A stretch of 64,000 bases of DNA from Chitinophagales bacterium (GCA_017303455.1 JAFLBM010000003.1:186001-250000), one strand, 5' to 3'. Shown: positions 51,724 to 62,762, counted from the stretch's first letter. Made by a program: numbers and translations. The notes: generated from the sequence alone by a model not told the origin.

Positions 51724-54700
51724 TTAACTAAACAAATACTCCACATCTTCCCTCGTCAATGCTTTCACAAATGAGGTATCATCGGAGATAATGTCTTTGG
51801 CTAAGGCCCGTTTCTTTTCCTGCAACTGGATGATCTTGTCTTCAATGGTGTCTTTACAGATCATGCGATAAGCAAAGATATTTTTGGTTTGCCCGATACG
51901 GTGTGTACGGTCAATGGCCTGTTGCTCCACGGCAGGGTTCCACCAGGGATCAACAATATATACATAGTCGGCCGCTGTCAGGTTAAGTCCCACACCACCG
52001 GCTTTGAGCGAGATCAGGAATACCCGCACTTCATCATCCTTCTGGAAACTCTGTATGGCTTTCTCCCGGTCGGGTGCCGCCGTACTGCCATCAAAATATT
52101 CATACTTGATACCGAGCTCTTCGAGTTTGGCTCTTATCAATGCCAGCATGCCGAGGAATTGCGAAAACACCAGGGCTTTATGATCACCGATATTCTCCAC
52201 GATCTCTCTTGATAATTCATCAAGCTTGATAGAATGGTTATCAAATTTTTCCTGTTCATTGAGTATCGCCGGTGAATCACAGATCTGCCGTAGTTTCATC
52301 AGTCCCTGTAAGATCGTGAGCTGTGATTTCTGGATACCCTGCTCCTGTATCGTCCCTAATATCTTATCCCGGAAATCATTCCGGTAGGCATCATAAATTT
52401 TGCGTTGCTCATCTTCCATCTCGCACCACAGGATCATCTCCTGTTTTTCCGGCAGATCTTTCGCCACCTGTTCCTTGGTCCTTCTTAAAATAAAGGGATA
52501 TAATATTTTCTTCAAATGCTCTTTGCGGTCCTGTTCGCCAAACTTATCAATCGGGATCGCAAATTCCTGGCGGAAGAATTCCATGGTACCCAGCATACCG
52601 GGGTTCAGGAAATTCATTTGTGCAAACACATCAAAGGTGTTATTCTGCAATGGCGTACCACTCATGCACAAACGGTGTTTGGCATTGAGCAATCCCGCGG
52701 CTTTGGTTACTTTACTCGCCGGGTTCTTGATGGCCTGGCTTTCATCCAGTATCACATAATCAAATTCCACACTCAGTAATAGTTTGATATCACTTCTCAA
52801 AGTTCCGTATGTAGTGATCGTTACATCATGATCAATTAATTCTTCTCTTACTCTTGTCCGCTGGCCACCATGATGAATGCGGTATGTCAGCTTCGGGGTA
52901 AATTTTTTGATCTCGTTCTCCCAGTTATAAATAAGTGTTGTCGGGCAAACCACCAATGCTTTCAGGTTACCTTTTTCCAATTTATAATGATCCATGAACG
53001 ATAAGGCCTGCACAGTTTTACCCAAACCCATATCATCGGCCAGGATACCACCCCAGTTGATATCTTTCAGGTAATTCAGCCATTGATAACCGGCCACCTG
53101 GTAAGGACGGAGTATCATTTTCAAATGATACGGTGGTTCAATTTCTTTAATGGTATTAAACTCTCTTAGTTTCTCATATTTTTCTTCCAATTGCACGGAG
53201 AGTTCTTCCTCATCCCGCTGCTCATAGAGTTCATCCACGACGCTGAGGTGGTAGCGGGATAGCTTGAGTGAGTTATTCTTGCCTTCACCCACCCTGAACA
53301 GCAATGAATATTTTTTGATCCACTCTTCCGGCAGGATCCCCAATGTACCGTCACTCAGTTGTACAAACTGCTGTTTATTGGCCAATGCTCTCTTTACTTC
53401 GGCCACCGTTACTTTCTGGTCGCCAAACACAATATCTACTTTGGCATCAAACCAATCGGTATTGCTGCTGATAAAGATCTTTGTTTGCGGCTTGGCGGTG
53501 TTGAAACGGAAATTTTTCAGGGCTTCAAACCCAAAGACCGGCGTCTTCATCTCTTTCATAGCATCCACGAACAGGAAGAACCAGTTATTCTTCAATACAT
53601 CTGTTCCTTTTAAGGCCAGTGACCCGTTCTCTTCATTAAAAATAAAATTGGAATGCAGGTTTTGTAACTGCTGTACAAATTCGTTTTCCTTTTCCCGGTT
53701 GCGGTGAACGATCAGCACCCGGTCGCCCTGTGGTACCACGATCTCATCCCGGTCCCTGGTCCTGGTTTCAAAACCTTTATAAGAATAGGAAGGTTGAAAA
53801 ACGAGGTAATCCCCTTTCTCTACCAAAAACAGTTTCACTTCCGGGTCACCATCTTTTATTTCCTGTACCAGTGATTTATCAAAATCAACTTTATGTTCCT
53901 TTGCTAAGGGCAAAACAAATTGCTGTAAGGTTTTGCTCCAGTCTTCTTCTTTCACTTCCATTTTACCCTTGGGTAAAAACTGCTCCACCAAATGGATCAC
54001 TTCATTATTCTTCCAGAGATGAATCTGTTCATTGTATAAAAAGAAAAGAGGGCTGGGGCTTTCATTTTCGCCCAGGTCATATTCCATGCTGCCCAGGTTC
54101 ACCCGGCAGTGGATGGTATAATGCGAATTCTTTTTAATAATAAAATGCGGCCGGGCTTCTTCCGCTGCGAGTTGTACTGTTCCAAGATTACCGGTCTTGA
54201 AAGGTTTCTTATCCGGTAATAAAAATACCAGTGCATTACCTGCCGCTTCCGTAAATAATTTCTTCAATTTGGGCAGCAGGTATTCCGCCATCAGTTCTTT
54301 GGTCTCACCCGGAAGATCATCCTCTTCCTGGTGAATGATATTTTCCCAGATCCCGGAGAACGGGGAATTACGGCTGATATATTTATTGATCTCTGTTTCC
54401 TGCAGCTTGCGCAGCATGGTGAGTAATTCCTTATCCGTATCAGCGAGTTTATCTGTTTCCACGTAGCGGCCGATATCGAGTTTTTCCACCTTACCGGTAA
54501 AAGCGGTTCCTTCATCATTCCCTTCACCGATCACCACATCCACCGTGAACTGCGGGTAATTTTTTTTATTAAAATTGAAAACAACTCCTAACCGCTGTGT
54601 GGGTTTCACCACTTCCGCCTGAACAAAATCCGGTTCGGGTTCTTCTTCTGTTTGTCTTTCTTTAATGGGTAATAAAACAGGGCGGCTGGGCTGGGCTGCG

Positions 54701-55494
54701 GGAGCCACTCTTTTGATAGAAGTATCCAGCACCCTTAAAAAGGGTTTTCCTTCCTTATAAGCAAATTCAAATTTTCCTTTCAGGTCATCACTCAATGAAT
54801 ACCCGTAGGCTTCTAATAATTTATTTTTTTCTTTATCCCAGTTCCGGATACTGTCGAAATAACTCGCACCATAAGAATTTAATAATTGCACCAGCACAAT
54901 GATCTTGGGCAAACACAAGGGATGCTCCGGGTCTTCATAATCACAACTGGTATCAAAATTTCGTTCTTCGTTTTTGCGGATGATCACTTTGTATTCCTGG
55001 CCATTCAGTTTTACCGTTGCTTTCACCGTTTCATTTTCTGCAAAATCGATCTTGGCCTTCTGTGTTCTTAAATAGGTTTCGGCTTCCTGTATTGTTTCCT
55101 GGGAAGAAAGTAAACGCAGGGTTTTCAGGTCTATGGTTTTCATCTTGGCAACGGTATGCCGCTGATCGTATTTTACTTCACCGGTTTGTAAATGACCCCG
55201 GTCAATGAGTTCCTGTAACTGAAAAAGAGAAGCCGCTTCATGCCGGCAGATATCACCGAGGTTATACGGGCAGGTGCAGCGCAGTGAAACACCCTTAGGG
55301 TCTTTGAACTTCTGAATATATACTTTGTAAAAAGTAGAATAGATATCATCTTTTACCCGGAAGATCGCAGAACCAAAAAGATCATCATATTCCACCAGTT
55401 CACAAAAACCAATGGCATGGATCTTTTTGCCGCGGCGGATCACTTCATCAGTTCCATGGGTGTACACATATTTGATAAGGTGCGGTAAGGCCAA
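51724..55494 (-). CDS. SWIM-finger SNF2-family helicase
   Basis: A 1256-residue protein. An N-terminal SWIM zinc finger (CTCPYNLGDICRHEAASLF, about residues 73-91) is followed by a long middle region and a SNF2 ATPase: GILADDMGLGKTVQAL (Walker A, about 817-832), DESQ (about 915; a variant of DEAH/DEGH), LCMSGTPLQNN, and the helicase C block with QAIDRTHRIGQTKNIFAYR. These are double-stranded-DNA translocases of the Swi2/Snf2 type. The likely role is DNA repair or chromosome remodelling. Confidence 0.93.
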   Translation of the reverse strand: MALPHLIKYVYTHGTDEVIRRGKKIHAIGFCELVEYDDLFGSAIFRVKDDIYSTFYKVYIQKFKDPKGVSLRCTCPYNLGDICRHEAASLFQLQELIDRGHLQTGEVKYDQRHTVAKMKTIDLKTLRLLSSQETIQEAETYLRTQKAKIDFAENETVKATVKLNGQEYKVIIRKNEERNFDTSCDYEDPEHPLCLPKIIVLVQLLNSYGASYFDSIRNWDKEKNKLLEAYGYSLSDDLKGKFEFAYKEGKPFLRVLDTSIKRVAPAAQPSRPVLLPIKERQTEEEPEPDFVQAEVVKPTQRLGVVFNFNKKNYPQFTVDVVIGEGNDEGTAFTGKVEKLDIGRYVETDKLADTDKELLTMLRKLQETEINKYISRNSPFSGIWENIIHQEEDDLPGETKELMAEYLLPKLKKLFTEAAGNALVFLLPDKKPFKTGNLGTVQLAAEEARPHFIIKKNSHYTIHCRVNLGSMEYDLGENESPSPLFFLYNEQIHLWKNNEVIHLVEQFLPKGKMEVKEEDWSKTLQQFVLPLAKEHKVDFDKSLVQEIKDGDPEVKLFLVEKGDYLVFQPSYSYKGFETRTRDRDEIVVPQGDRVLIVHRNREKENEFVQQLQNLHSNFIFNEENGSLALKGTDVLKNNWFFLFVDAMKEMKTPVFGFEALKNFRFNTAKPQTKIFISSNTDWFDAKVDIVFGDQKVTVAEVKRALANKQQFVQLSDGTLGILPEEWIKKYSLLFRVGEGKNNSLKLSRYHLSVVDELYEQRDEEELSVQLEEKYEKLREFNTIKEIEPPYHLKMILRPYQVAGYQWLNYLKDINWGGILADDMGLGKTVQALSFMDHYKLEKGNLKALVVCPTTLIYNWENEIKKFTPKLTYRIHHGGQRTRVREELIDHDVTITTYGTLRSDIKLLLSVEFDYVILDESQAIKNPASKVTKAAGLLNAKHRLCMSGTPLQNNTFDVFAQMNFLNPGMLGTMEFFRQEFAIPIDKFGEQDRKEHLKKILYPFILRRTKEQVAKDLPEKQEMILWCEMEDEQRKIYDAYRNDFRDKILGTIQEQGIQKSQLTILQGLMKLRQICDSPAILNEQEKFDNHSIKLDELSREIVENIGDHKALVFSQFLGMLALIRAKLEELGIKYEYFDGSTAAPDREKAIQSFQKDDEVRVFLISLKAGGVGLNLTAADYVYIVDPWWNPAVEQQAIDRTHRIGQTKNIFAYRMICKDTIEDKIIQLQEKKRALAKDIISDDTSFVKALTREDVEYLFS

Positions 55495-55665
55495 AGCAAA
55501 TTCGATTTTATTACAGGAATCACGAAGCCATAAACCCGGTATTCCAAAAAAGGTTAATCGGCAAATCTAAAGGAATACAGGGCGGATTTCCATGCAAAAC
55601 GGGAGAAATAAAAAATAATTTTTTGAGCAGGAGGGTGCAAAAAAAATAAAGTATCTTAGTAGATT

Positions 55666-56391
55666 TTATTTTGCCGTCAGCTTCCCTTCTTTATATAACG
55701 GCAATACATTCGCCAGGTCTGCTGTCAAACAAAATTTGATATCTTCTATCAAACCAAATCTTTCCACGAGGCGATGATAGTGTGTGAGCCTGGGTGCAAA
55801 ACCGGCTAAGTTATTTTTATGCTTACTATACATGGATTCTGCCATCAGTGAACTATCGCAATGGATCGTAAAATCTTTTTTCAACCGGCTGATCACTGCT
55901 CCGGCAAACAAAGTGTCTTCCAAATTGAAACGATCTTTCCAGCCGGCACAACCTAATACCACGTTCTTTTTTTCTGCAGTGAGATAATCGCAAACAGCAG
56001 AAAGATTAGGAAAAGAACCGGAGATGATCGTATCGGCACCTTTGTCCAGGGCCATTTGTAATAAGCGGGTGCCATTCGTAGTGGTCAATACCAATGTCTG
56101 GTTCTCAATAAACTCACGGCCATATTCTAATGGCGAGTTGCCATGCTGCAGCCCTTCCGCTATCATGCCATCTCTTTCACCGGCTGCAATACCGCCAATA
56201 CTCTTACTGATCTCAATGGCTTTGGGGACCGAATCAACCGGTATCACACATTTGGCCCCGTTGTATAATGCAGAAGCAATGGTGGACGTAGCACGGAATA
56301 CATCAATGATCACCACCACGCTGTTACTGAGATCATATAAATGAAGCAGGGCAGGGGAGAGAGAAGTATTGAGGGTTGGTTTGTTGCTCAT
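55666..56391 (-). CDS. comB: 2-phosphosulfolactate phosphatase
   Basis: A 241-residue ComB. ATG at 56391 (MSNKPTLN) preferred over an upstream TTG. Motifs VVVIIDVFRATSTIASAL, GERDGMIAEGLQHGNSPLEY and TTNGTRLLQMA are typical. In coenzyme M biosynthesis it dephosphorylates phosphosulfolactate, but in bacteria lacking coenzyme M its role is unclear, perhaps sulfolactate-related. Confidence 0.88.
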   Translation of the reverse strand: MSNKPTLNTSLSPALLHLYDLSNSVVVIIDVFRATSTIASALYNGAKCVIPVDSVPKAIEISKSIGGIAAGERDGMIAEGLQHGNSPLEYGREFIENQTLVLTTTNGTRLLQMALDKGADTIISGSFPNLSAVCDYLTAEKKNVVLGCAGWKDRFNLEDTLFAGAVISRLKKDFTIHCDSSLMAESMYSKHKNNLAGFAPRLTHYHRLVERFGLIEDIKFCLTADLANVLPLYKEGKLTAK

Positions 56392-56436
56392 ATAGTGCTG
56401 CAAAAATAAGAGAACATTTGCTAACGGTCAGTTGCG

Positions 56437-56913
56437 CTATTTCTGCAACAGCTTCTTCCATTTACCGGTCTCTGCATAATCTTTGATGACCTGGTTACGG
56501 TGTTCTATCAGGCGGCGCATATAAGCAGTGAGATAAAAAGAATTGAAGAAGCGTCCTATTGCTCCATAAGGACTTTCAAAATGCAGCAGGTCGATCATAA
56601 TAGTTCCATTATCACAGGGCTTGAAATGATGTTCATGTTTCATCATTTTAAAATCTCCTTCCGCCTGTTCATCGGTAAACATCTCGGGCTTTTTCATCTC
56701 GGTGATCTTTGCCCGCAGCAGCCGGTTCTTGAATAAATGCCTTGCCCGCCAGGTAACGGTCTCATCTTTTTCAATTAACCCGAAGCGGATACCCGCCACC
56801 GCTTCTTCTTTATGTTTTGACATGGACTCGGCATGTAAACCAATATGACGGCTGAGGTCAAATACAATATCGGCAGGTGCTGCGATAAAAGTGGTCAGGT
56901 GGATAGTTGGCAT
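56437..56913 (-). CDS. SRPBCC family ligand-binding protein
   Basis: A protein of about 158 residues; ATG at 56913 gives MPTIHLTTFIAAPADIVFDL, the usual SRPBCC start. Later blocks TVTWRARHLFKNRLLRAKIT and FESPYGAIGRFFNSFYLTAY (C-terminal helix) fit the START/polyketide-cyclase-like fold. No substrate known. Confidence 0.78.
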   Translation of the reverse strand: MPTIHLTTFIAAPADIVFDLSRHIGLHAESMSKHKEEAVAGIRFGLIEKDETVTWRARHLFKNRLLRAKITEMKKPEMFTDEQAEGDFKMMKHEHHFKPCDNGTIMIDLLHFESPYGAIGRFFNSFYLTAYMRRLIEHRNQVIKDYAETGKWKKLLQK

Positions 56914-57055
56914 TGGTGTAAGTACGAGGTTATTAAGTACAAAGTACAATCTATCCTCATAAAACAAAAATCGGGCCCCGGTAAATTAAAAAGTAAAAAT
57001 GCTGAAAGCAGGGGCTGTGCAAAGATGGCCTCCCCTTCAGGGGATGCCGGAAGGG

Positions 57056-58141
57056 TTATGCAAAGGGGATCTTCGCCACTTTGGCCTGTAGTAGTTTATC
57101 CCGCACTTTAATATATATCGGCGAATCAATGGCTGCACAAGCGGGGGTCACATAGCCCATACCAATGGCTTTGCCCAAACTGGGTGCTTGTGTACCCGAT
57201 GTTACATGCCCGATAGTCGTCCCGGAGAAATCTTTTATCTCATACCCATGACGGGGAATTCCTTTATCGATCATTTCAAAACCTACCAGTTTCTTTTGTA
57301 CCCCTTCGGCTTTTTGTTTGGCAAATATTTCTTTCGATGTAAACTCTTTGGTGAATTTAGTGATCCAGCCCAAACCAGCTTCAATTGGCGAAGTGGTATC
57401 ATCAATATCGTTGCCGTATAAACAGAAGCCCATTTCCAACCGCAGTGTATCTCTTGCACCAAGACCTACCGGTTTTAATCCCTGTGGCCCACCCACTTCA
57501 AAAATGGCATTCCATATTTTATCCGCAGCGCCATCCTTATCTTCAAAATAGATCTCCACCCCGCCGGCACCGGTATAACCCGTAGCACTGATCAGTACAT
57601 TTTCCACACCGGCAAATTTTCCCTTGGTGAACGTGTAATATTTCAAATTAAGAATATCCATCTCTGTCAACGGCTGCAAGATCTTCGTGGCATTGGGACC
57701 CTGTATCGCTAACAAACAAGTTTTTTCTGAGATATTATGCATCTCTGCATTGTTGGTATTGTGTTTACTGATCCAGTTCCAGTCTTTTTCAATATTGGAA
57801 GCATTTACCACCAGCATATATACGTTGTTCTCTTCCACACAATACACCAGCAGGTCGTCAACTATACCGCCATTTTCATTGGGCAGGCAACTGTATTGGG
57901 CTTGCCCGGCTTTCAGTTTAGAAGCATCATTGCTGGTTGTTCTTTGAATAAGATCTAATGCATGTTCCCCTTTTATAATGAATTCCCCCATATGGCTCAC
58001 ATCAAAGATGCCGGCATTCTTTCTTACCGCCGCATGTTCGTCATTGATACCGGAATAAGAGATCGGCATATTATAACCGGCAAATTCCGCCATTTTAGCA
58101 CCGAGGGCTATATGTTTTTCAGTAAAAGGAGTATTCTTCAT
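57056..58141 (-). CDS. gcvT: Aminomethyltransferase of the glycine cleavage system (T protein)
   Basis: A 361-residue T protein: [20 protein letters not shown] at the start (folate-binding N-terminus), [29 protein letters not shown] block ([20 protein letters not shown]) with the catalytic Asp, and a C-terminal [20 protein letters not shown]. It transfers the methylene group to tetrahydrofolate. Other glycine-cleavage genes are not in the window. ATG at 58141 chosen. Confidence 0.93.
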   Translation of the reverse strand: MKNTPFTEKHIALGAKMAEFAGYNMPISYSGINDEHAAVRKNAGIFDVSHMGEFIIKGEHALDLIQRTTSNDASKLKAGQAQYSCLPNENGGIVDDLLVYCVEENNVYMLVVNASNIEKDWNWISKHNTNNAEMHNISEKTCLLAIQGPNATKILQPLTEMDILNLKYYTFTKGKFAGVENVLISATGYTGAGGVEIYFEDKDGAADKIWNAIFEVGGPQGLKPVGLGARDTLRLEMGFCLYGNDIDDTTSPIEAGLGWITKFTKEFTSKEIFAKQKAEGVQKKLVGFEMIDKGIPRHGYEIKDFSGTTIGHVTSGTQAPSLGKAIGMGYVTPACAAIDSPIYIKVRDKLLQAKVAKIPFA

Positions 58142-58287
58142 TGCAATTCGTTTTATAATCCCTTCGACCTCCCGAAGGGTCCGCAAATGTAGAGCAAAAA
58201 GCTAAGAGGGTAAAACAAACAAAAAGTACCAGTAGAAAAGAGTTTACAGGTTTCGTTTTAACTCATTTCCTCTTTGATCTATCAACC

Positions 58288-58317
58288 AAAAAGCCCCGCT
58301 GTATAAACAGGCAGGGC
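58288..58317 (-). terminator. Terminator of the PspC gene
   Basis: GCCCTGC and GCGGGGC (one mismatch) with a TTTTT run after it in minus direction, 34 bases beyond the PspC stop. Confidence 0.65.
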
Positions 58318-58350
58318 GTTCCCGGTTTGCCGGGTCCAACTTCAACCGAG

Positions 58351-60594
58351 TTAAAACCAGTTGAGCAACGATAAAACAGGAGATGGTGAAGAATTACCAG
58401 TAACGGCACCTTCCGTTTCATCCTCCATCGTTTCCATTTTATGCGTTACGGGTTTGTTTTGTTTTTGTTTTTCTTCCAGGTCTTTGATCCGTTTATCACT
58501 CTCTTCCCTTAATCTTTTTTCTTCCTTCAACTGCTCTTCCAGTTGGAGTGAATCACTCGTTTTGCTATCATAGCGGTAGTTCACATCATTCACTTTTTTA
58601 CCATTCATATCTTTCAAAGTGCCATCAGCATCCATGATATAATCTTTATTCGTATCAAAATAGAAGGAGTCATGATCTTCAAAATCAGTAATAGTAATAC
58701 CATTCCGTTTGTATTTCCTGTTGATGCGGAAACTGACCATATTCAGCTTATCCGTAACCGATTCATCAAAGTTGATCCGCTTGCCGACAGGCACCTGTAT
58801 CTCGATCTCCACATGCTGCCACCTGAATTTGCTGTTCTTGTCAATCGCATAACCGCTGGCCAGGTCCAGGATGCTATCTTTTGAAAACACTTTGTAGTTT
58901 ATTTTTTCGGCCCGGGCCCGGGCTTCCTGTTCGGTTCTGCCATTACTTTTTCTTACCACCAGCACATGGTATTGTGCATCTTCACTTTTACTGACCCTGA
59001 TTTTTACAAAGGAGAGCTTCATGGTATCCTCACTCAGGTTCCAGCCCATTCCTTCATCATTTACCCAACTGAAATTACCATTATACTTAAGCTCGGGTTG
59101 AGAAACAGCTACGATCATTCTTCCATTAACGGGTTGTGTTATCTCCGCCACTTCAGGAATCTCACTCTCCTGCCTGAAGTCTTTAGTGATACTGGCCACC
59201 AGTAATACTGCCGATACCCAACCTACTGTCCAAAGGAAACCGAATGTCCAGCCCAGGTAACTGCTCCGCGAACGTACACGGACGATGCGGCGTATTACCC
59301 AGGTAATAAAAGCGATCAGCGGTACAGCAAAGAAAAATATCAGCGTACCCCATGCATAGATCTGCTGCCATTTACTGGTCCATAAAAAATTATTGACCGG
59401 CCACCAGGCCACACCGCCAAAGATGAACCCGATGAGGGCCACAAATAAGGCAAAAGCAATGGTTCCAAAAATGAACAGGAAGAAGGCTTTGAACACCACG
59501 CCGATCGCATGTCCAATACCACCACCCGTTCTTCTTGCTGTTTCATTGAATTCACGGGTAAATTCTTTTCCTCGGGTATTGCCAAATTCTTTTGCTTTAT
59601 TACTGAAATTTTGTGCGGAAGCTTTTACTTCTTCACTCCATCCTTTCATCCGGTCCTTCATATTATCAACTCCTTCTTTCACATTCTGACGGATACTGTT
59701 TACATCTACTTTCTCTCCCCGCATTTCCATTTTTTCATAAGGACTTCTTGCCTCCGGCAATACCATCCATAAGATCACATAAGCGAGGAAAAAGGTTCCG
59801 CTCAATGAACCCGAAACAATATTGGGGAAGAAATCAAAATCATACCCGTAACTAAATCCCCGCAGCATACTAAAGAGTATGCTTAATATAAATGGTGCTG
59901 CAAAAATGAGCCTGATGGTTGTTACACTCCTGTCGAAATAAGCCGCCAAACCACCGGCCACACCGCCAATTACTTTATCATCCGGATTCCGAAACAATCT
60001 TTTGCCTCCGTAGGGTTCAATATCTTTTGCCGGCAGGATCATCCACATTAAGATATAGGCCAGGAAACCGATACCAAAACCACCAAAGGTTACAATCGCA
60101 AACAAGATCCTTACAATAGCAGGATCCACATTGAGGTAGGCAGCGATACCGCTGCAAACACCACCAATGAATTTATCACTGGTATCACGGTACAAACGGC
60201 CTCTTGAAGTTTTTGTTTTTTCTGAATAGCCACCACTAAATTGTTGCTGTTGCTGGCTTTGCTGTGAGGAGGAGGAAGACGATGAAGAAGCAGATGTCTT
60301 TGCTCCCGCTGCACCGGCATCCATGGTTTCTTCAGCCTCAAAATCTTCCGGTCTTCCCATGGAAGTGGCAATATCATCCACATCAGCATCCGTGATGCTG
60401 TCTGCCCCTTTGCGGACTCTTTCGCTCATCAGTTCTGCAATACGGCTTTCGATATCATTAATGATCTCATCACGGCTCTCTTCTTTGGCAAAATAGCGGC
60501 GCAAACTTTCTATATAGGCCTGCAATTTTTCGTAAGCCGAATCTTCGATCGGTATCACCCGGCCGCTGAGGTTTATGTTAATGATCTTTTTCAT
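58351..60594 (-). CDS. Membrane protein with two PspC domains
   Basis: A 747-residue protein. A short N-terminal soluble part (RVIPIEDSAYEKLQAYIESL; a helix-rich PspC-associated region) precedes two PspC domains: DKFIGGVCSGIAAYLNVDPA (about 142-200) and DDKVIGGVAGGLAAYFDRSV (about 207-285). Then come further transmembrane helices, a periplasmic beta-rich domain (about 490-660) and a C-terminal coiled coil (EEQLKEEKRLREESDKRIKD). PspC proteins respond to membrane stress. A PadR regulator gene lies 24 bases upstream. Confidence 0.88.
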   Translation of the reverse strand: MKKIININLSGRVIPIEDSAYEKLQAYIESLRRYFAKEESRDEIINDIESRIAELMSERVRKGADSITDADVDDIATSMGRPEDFEAEETMDAGAAGAKTSASSSSSSSSQQSQQQQQFSGGYSEKTKTSRGRLYRDTSDKFIGGVCSGIAAYLNVDPAIVRILFAIVTFGGFGIGFLAYILMWMILPAKDIEPYGGKRLFRNPDDKVIGGVAGGLAAYFDRSVTTIRLIFAAPFILSILFSMLRGFSYGYDFDFFPNIVSGSLSGTFFLAYVILWMVLPEARSPYEKMEMRGEKVDVNSIRQNVKEGVDNMKDRMKGWSEEVKASAQNFSNKAKEFGNTRGKEFTREFNETARRTGGGIGHAIGVVFKAFFLFIFGTIAFALFVALIGFIFGGVAWWPVNNFLWTSKWQQIYAWGTLIFFFAVPLIAFITWVIRRIVRVRSRSSYLGWTFGFLWTVGWVSAVLLVASITKDFRQESEIPEVAEITQPVNGRMIVAVSQPELKYNGNFSWVNDEGMGWNLSEDTMKLSFVKIRVSKSEDAQYHVLVVRKSNGRTEQEARARAEKINYKVFSKDSILDLASGYAIDKNSKFRWQHVEIEIQVPVGKRINFDESVTDKLNMVSFRINRKYKRNGITITDFEDHDSFYFDTNKDYIMDADGTLKDMNGKKVNDVNYRYDSKTSDSLQLEEQLKEEKRLREESDKRIKDLEEKQKQNKPVTHKMETMEDETEGAVTGNSSPSPVLSLLNWF

Positions 60595-60618
60595 TGTATA
60601 AAAGTTTGGTTGAGGTTG

Positions 60619-60966
60619 TTATTGGTTAAGCGGTTGGCCATCTTTCCGGGCCAGTGCATTCACGGCGTTGGATAATTCGTTCCATGTTTGCTCCAGCTCT
60701 TTGTAAAAATCATCTCCCTTTTCTGTCAGGGAAAAATATTTTCGGGGCGGACCTGAATTACTTTCCACCCAGCGGTACGTCAGCATACTTGCATTCTTCA
60801 GGCGGGTGAGCAACGGGTACAGGGTACCTTCCAGTATCTGCAGGTTGGCTGCACGCATTTCTTCCACAATATCACTGGGATAGGCTTCGCCCCGGCGAAT
60901 GATGGAAAGAATGCAAAACTCCAGTATCCCTTTCCGCATCTGGCTCTGTGTGTTTTCAATATTCAT
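60619..60966 (-). CDS. PadR family transcriptional regulator
   Basis: A 115-residue winged-helix protein: KGILEFCILSIIRRGEAYPS, DIVEEMRAANLQILEGTLYP, LLTRLKNASMLTYRW and PPRKYFSLTEKG. It is directly upstream of the PspC gene (24-base gap), the usual arrangement in which PadR controls the membrane-stress gene. It probably represses the pair. Confidence 0.92.
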   Translation of the reverse strand: MNIENTQSQMRKGILEFCILSIIRRGEAYPSDIVEEMRAANLQILEGTLYPLLTRLKNASMLTYRWVESNSGPPRKYFSLTEKGDDFYKELEQTWNELSNAVNALARKDGQPLNQ

Positions 60967-61013
60967 ACTTCCTGGATTTGAAATTTTTTGATGTCTCCGC
61001 TTTTACTGTTCGC

Positions 61014-61508
61014 TCAATGATCATAACTGATGATCCGGGTGATCTTCCATTGTCCATTCTTTATTTGCCACAGGTGAATGAACTTGAACGTCCCTCCCAA
61101 TACTTCTGGTCCTTTCTCCGTATTATAAAAACGATGTGACCCGATCTGCACGGCACCATAATTGTTGATCGGGTAAACTTCAGAACTGTCTGTTACTAAT
61201 TCCCTCCTCGCTTTCCAGGTCCGTTCACAAGTGGTTTTCATAAAATCAACCGTGTGAGCATAATTGGTCAAACCACCTTTATCATGATAGAACTCGAGGC
61301 CGGTTGCAAAAAAGCTATTGAACTTTTCCAGCTGGCAGGTATTGAAGGCATTGAACAAAACGCTGTCCATGTAAAGAACTGAATCATATAAGACCTGATC
61401 AACGGGTAATCTTTTAGGACTGCTCTTGCTATTCGTTTGGGTTGCAGAACAAGCCGCCAGCAAAACCGTTACAAAAAGCCATATTATGATTACCAGATTC
61501 CTCATCAT
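61014..61508 (-). CDS. NTF2/DUF4440-like lipoprotein
   Basis: A protein of 164 residues; the ATG at 61508 gives MMRNLVIIIWLFVTVLLAAC (lipobox LAAC, Cys20). The body has LFNAFNTCQLEKFNSFFATG and a closing FKFIHLWQIKNGQWKITRII, the pattern of DUF4440/SnoaL-like NTF2 folds. It lies 47 bases upstream of the PadR start and on the same strand. Function unknown. Confidence 0.75.
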   Translation of the reverse strand: MMRNLVIIIWLFVTVLLAACSATQTNSKSSPKRLPVDQVLYDSVLYMDSVLFNAFNTCQLEKFNSFFATGLEFYHDKGGLTNYAHTVDFMKTTCERTWKARRELVTDSSEVYPINNYGAVQIGSHRFYNTEKGPEVLGGTFKFIHLWQIKNGQWKITRIISYDH

Positions 61509-61736
61509 TTTATCTTTCTGAATCAAAGATAGGGTGATATTTGGTACTATGCAACACAAAGTACTGTATTTTTTTAGGTAACTGCTTTTAACGAGCCCCC
61601 TAAATTTCCCGGAAACCATTGACAGCATTGAGTTTGCAGCTATTTGCGGGTAGTAAATTTCTCCCAACCTCATTTTACAAACGGCTTATAGAACGGATGA
61701 AAAGCAGATTTTGCCGTAATTGAGTTATTTTGCTTT

Positions 61737-62762
61737 ATGCGCCATTTTTCACCTGTTTTCACCCTCTTTTTGGTCATTTTCCTGCTTTCCTGCAATAAAT
61801 ACAAAGCTTTTCAGGGTCGCTATTCTTTTAAAAGCGAAAGCGGCCGACCGGTCTATGATAGCCTGAACTACTGGGCCGCTCACCCCTGGAAATGGGACCC
61901 TTCGGATAGTGTTCCGAAACCCCTGCGCAATGAAGTGCGGGATTCCATGGTGGATGTTTTCTTTTTGCACCCCACCACTTACACCACAAAATCAAAGAAT
62001 AAGAGACTGAATGCGGCGATCGATGACAGCTATATCAATGCAAAGACAGACTATTCTACCATTCTATACCAGGCCAGTGTATTTAACCAGCAGTGCCGGG
62101 TTTTTGCACCAAGGTACCGGCAGGCGCATATCGGCAATTTTTTCAGTACAGATGAAAACGCAAGGCAAGAAGCCTTTGCTATTGCCTATGCAGATATCAA
62201 AGCCGCTTTTACACATTACCTTAACTATTGGAATAATGGAAGACCCATTATCATTGCCGCACACAGCCAGGGAAGTTTTTTAGCCGAAAAATTATTGAAA
62301 GAATTTTTTGAAAACAGCCCGCTGAAAAACAAACTGGTTGCTGCTTATATCATTGGCTGGCCTGTACCGAAAGAATATTTTATTGCTTTAAAAATGTGCA
62401 GCGATTCTTTGCAAACCGGTTGTCTTTGCAGCTGGCGTACGCTGAAGAAAGGATATATTCCGTCTTATCTCAGGGAAGAGAATGGAAATTCTTATGCCAC
62501 CAATCCGCTGACATGGACAACAGACAGCAACTATGCATCCAGGGAATTAAATAAAGGAAGTGTGCTGACCAAATTCAATAAAATATACAAACACACCACT
62601 GATGCACAGATCAATAATGGTTTGCTGTTTGTTAAAAGACCCAGGTTTCCCGGCAGCTTTTTATACTTCTCCAAAAACTACCATCCCGGTGATATCAATT
62701 TGTTTTATCTCAACATGAGAGCAAATATTAAACAACGTATTGATCTTTTCTGGAAACACTGA
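61737..62762 (+). CDS. DUF3089 alpha/beta-hydrolase-like lipoprotein
   Basis: A 341-residue lipoprotein (FLLSCNK, Cys19) of the DUF3089 family: YWAAHPWKWDPSDSVP and VFFLHPTTYT early on, then an AHSQGSFLAEKLL nucleophile elbow near residue 180 and RYRQAHIGNFFS. The Ser in HSQGS suggests esterase or lipase activity. The stop codon abuts that of the convergent ExbD gene. Confidence 0.85.
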   Translation: MRHFSPVFTLFLVIFLLSCNKYKAFQGRYSFKSESGRPVYDSLNYWAAHPWKWDPSDSVPKPLRNEVRDSMVDVFFLHPTTYTTKSKNKRLNAAIDDSYINAKTDYSTILYQASVFNQQCRVFAPRYRQAHIGNFFSTDENARQEAFAIAYADIKAAFTHYLNYWNNGRPIIIAAHSQGSFLAEKLLKEFFENSPLKNKLVAAYIIGWPVPKEYFIALKMCSDSLQTGCLCSWRTLKKGYIPSYLREENGNSYATNPLTWTTDSNYASRELNKGSVLTKFNKIYKHTTDAQINNGLLFVKRPRFPGSFLYFSKNYHPGDINLFYLNMRANIKQRIDLFWKH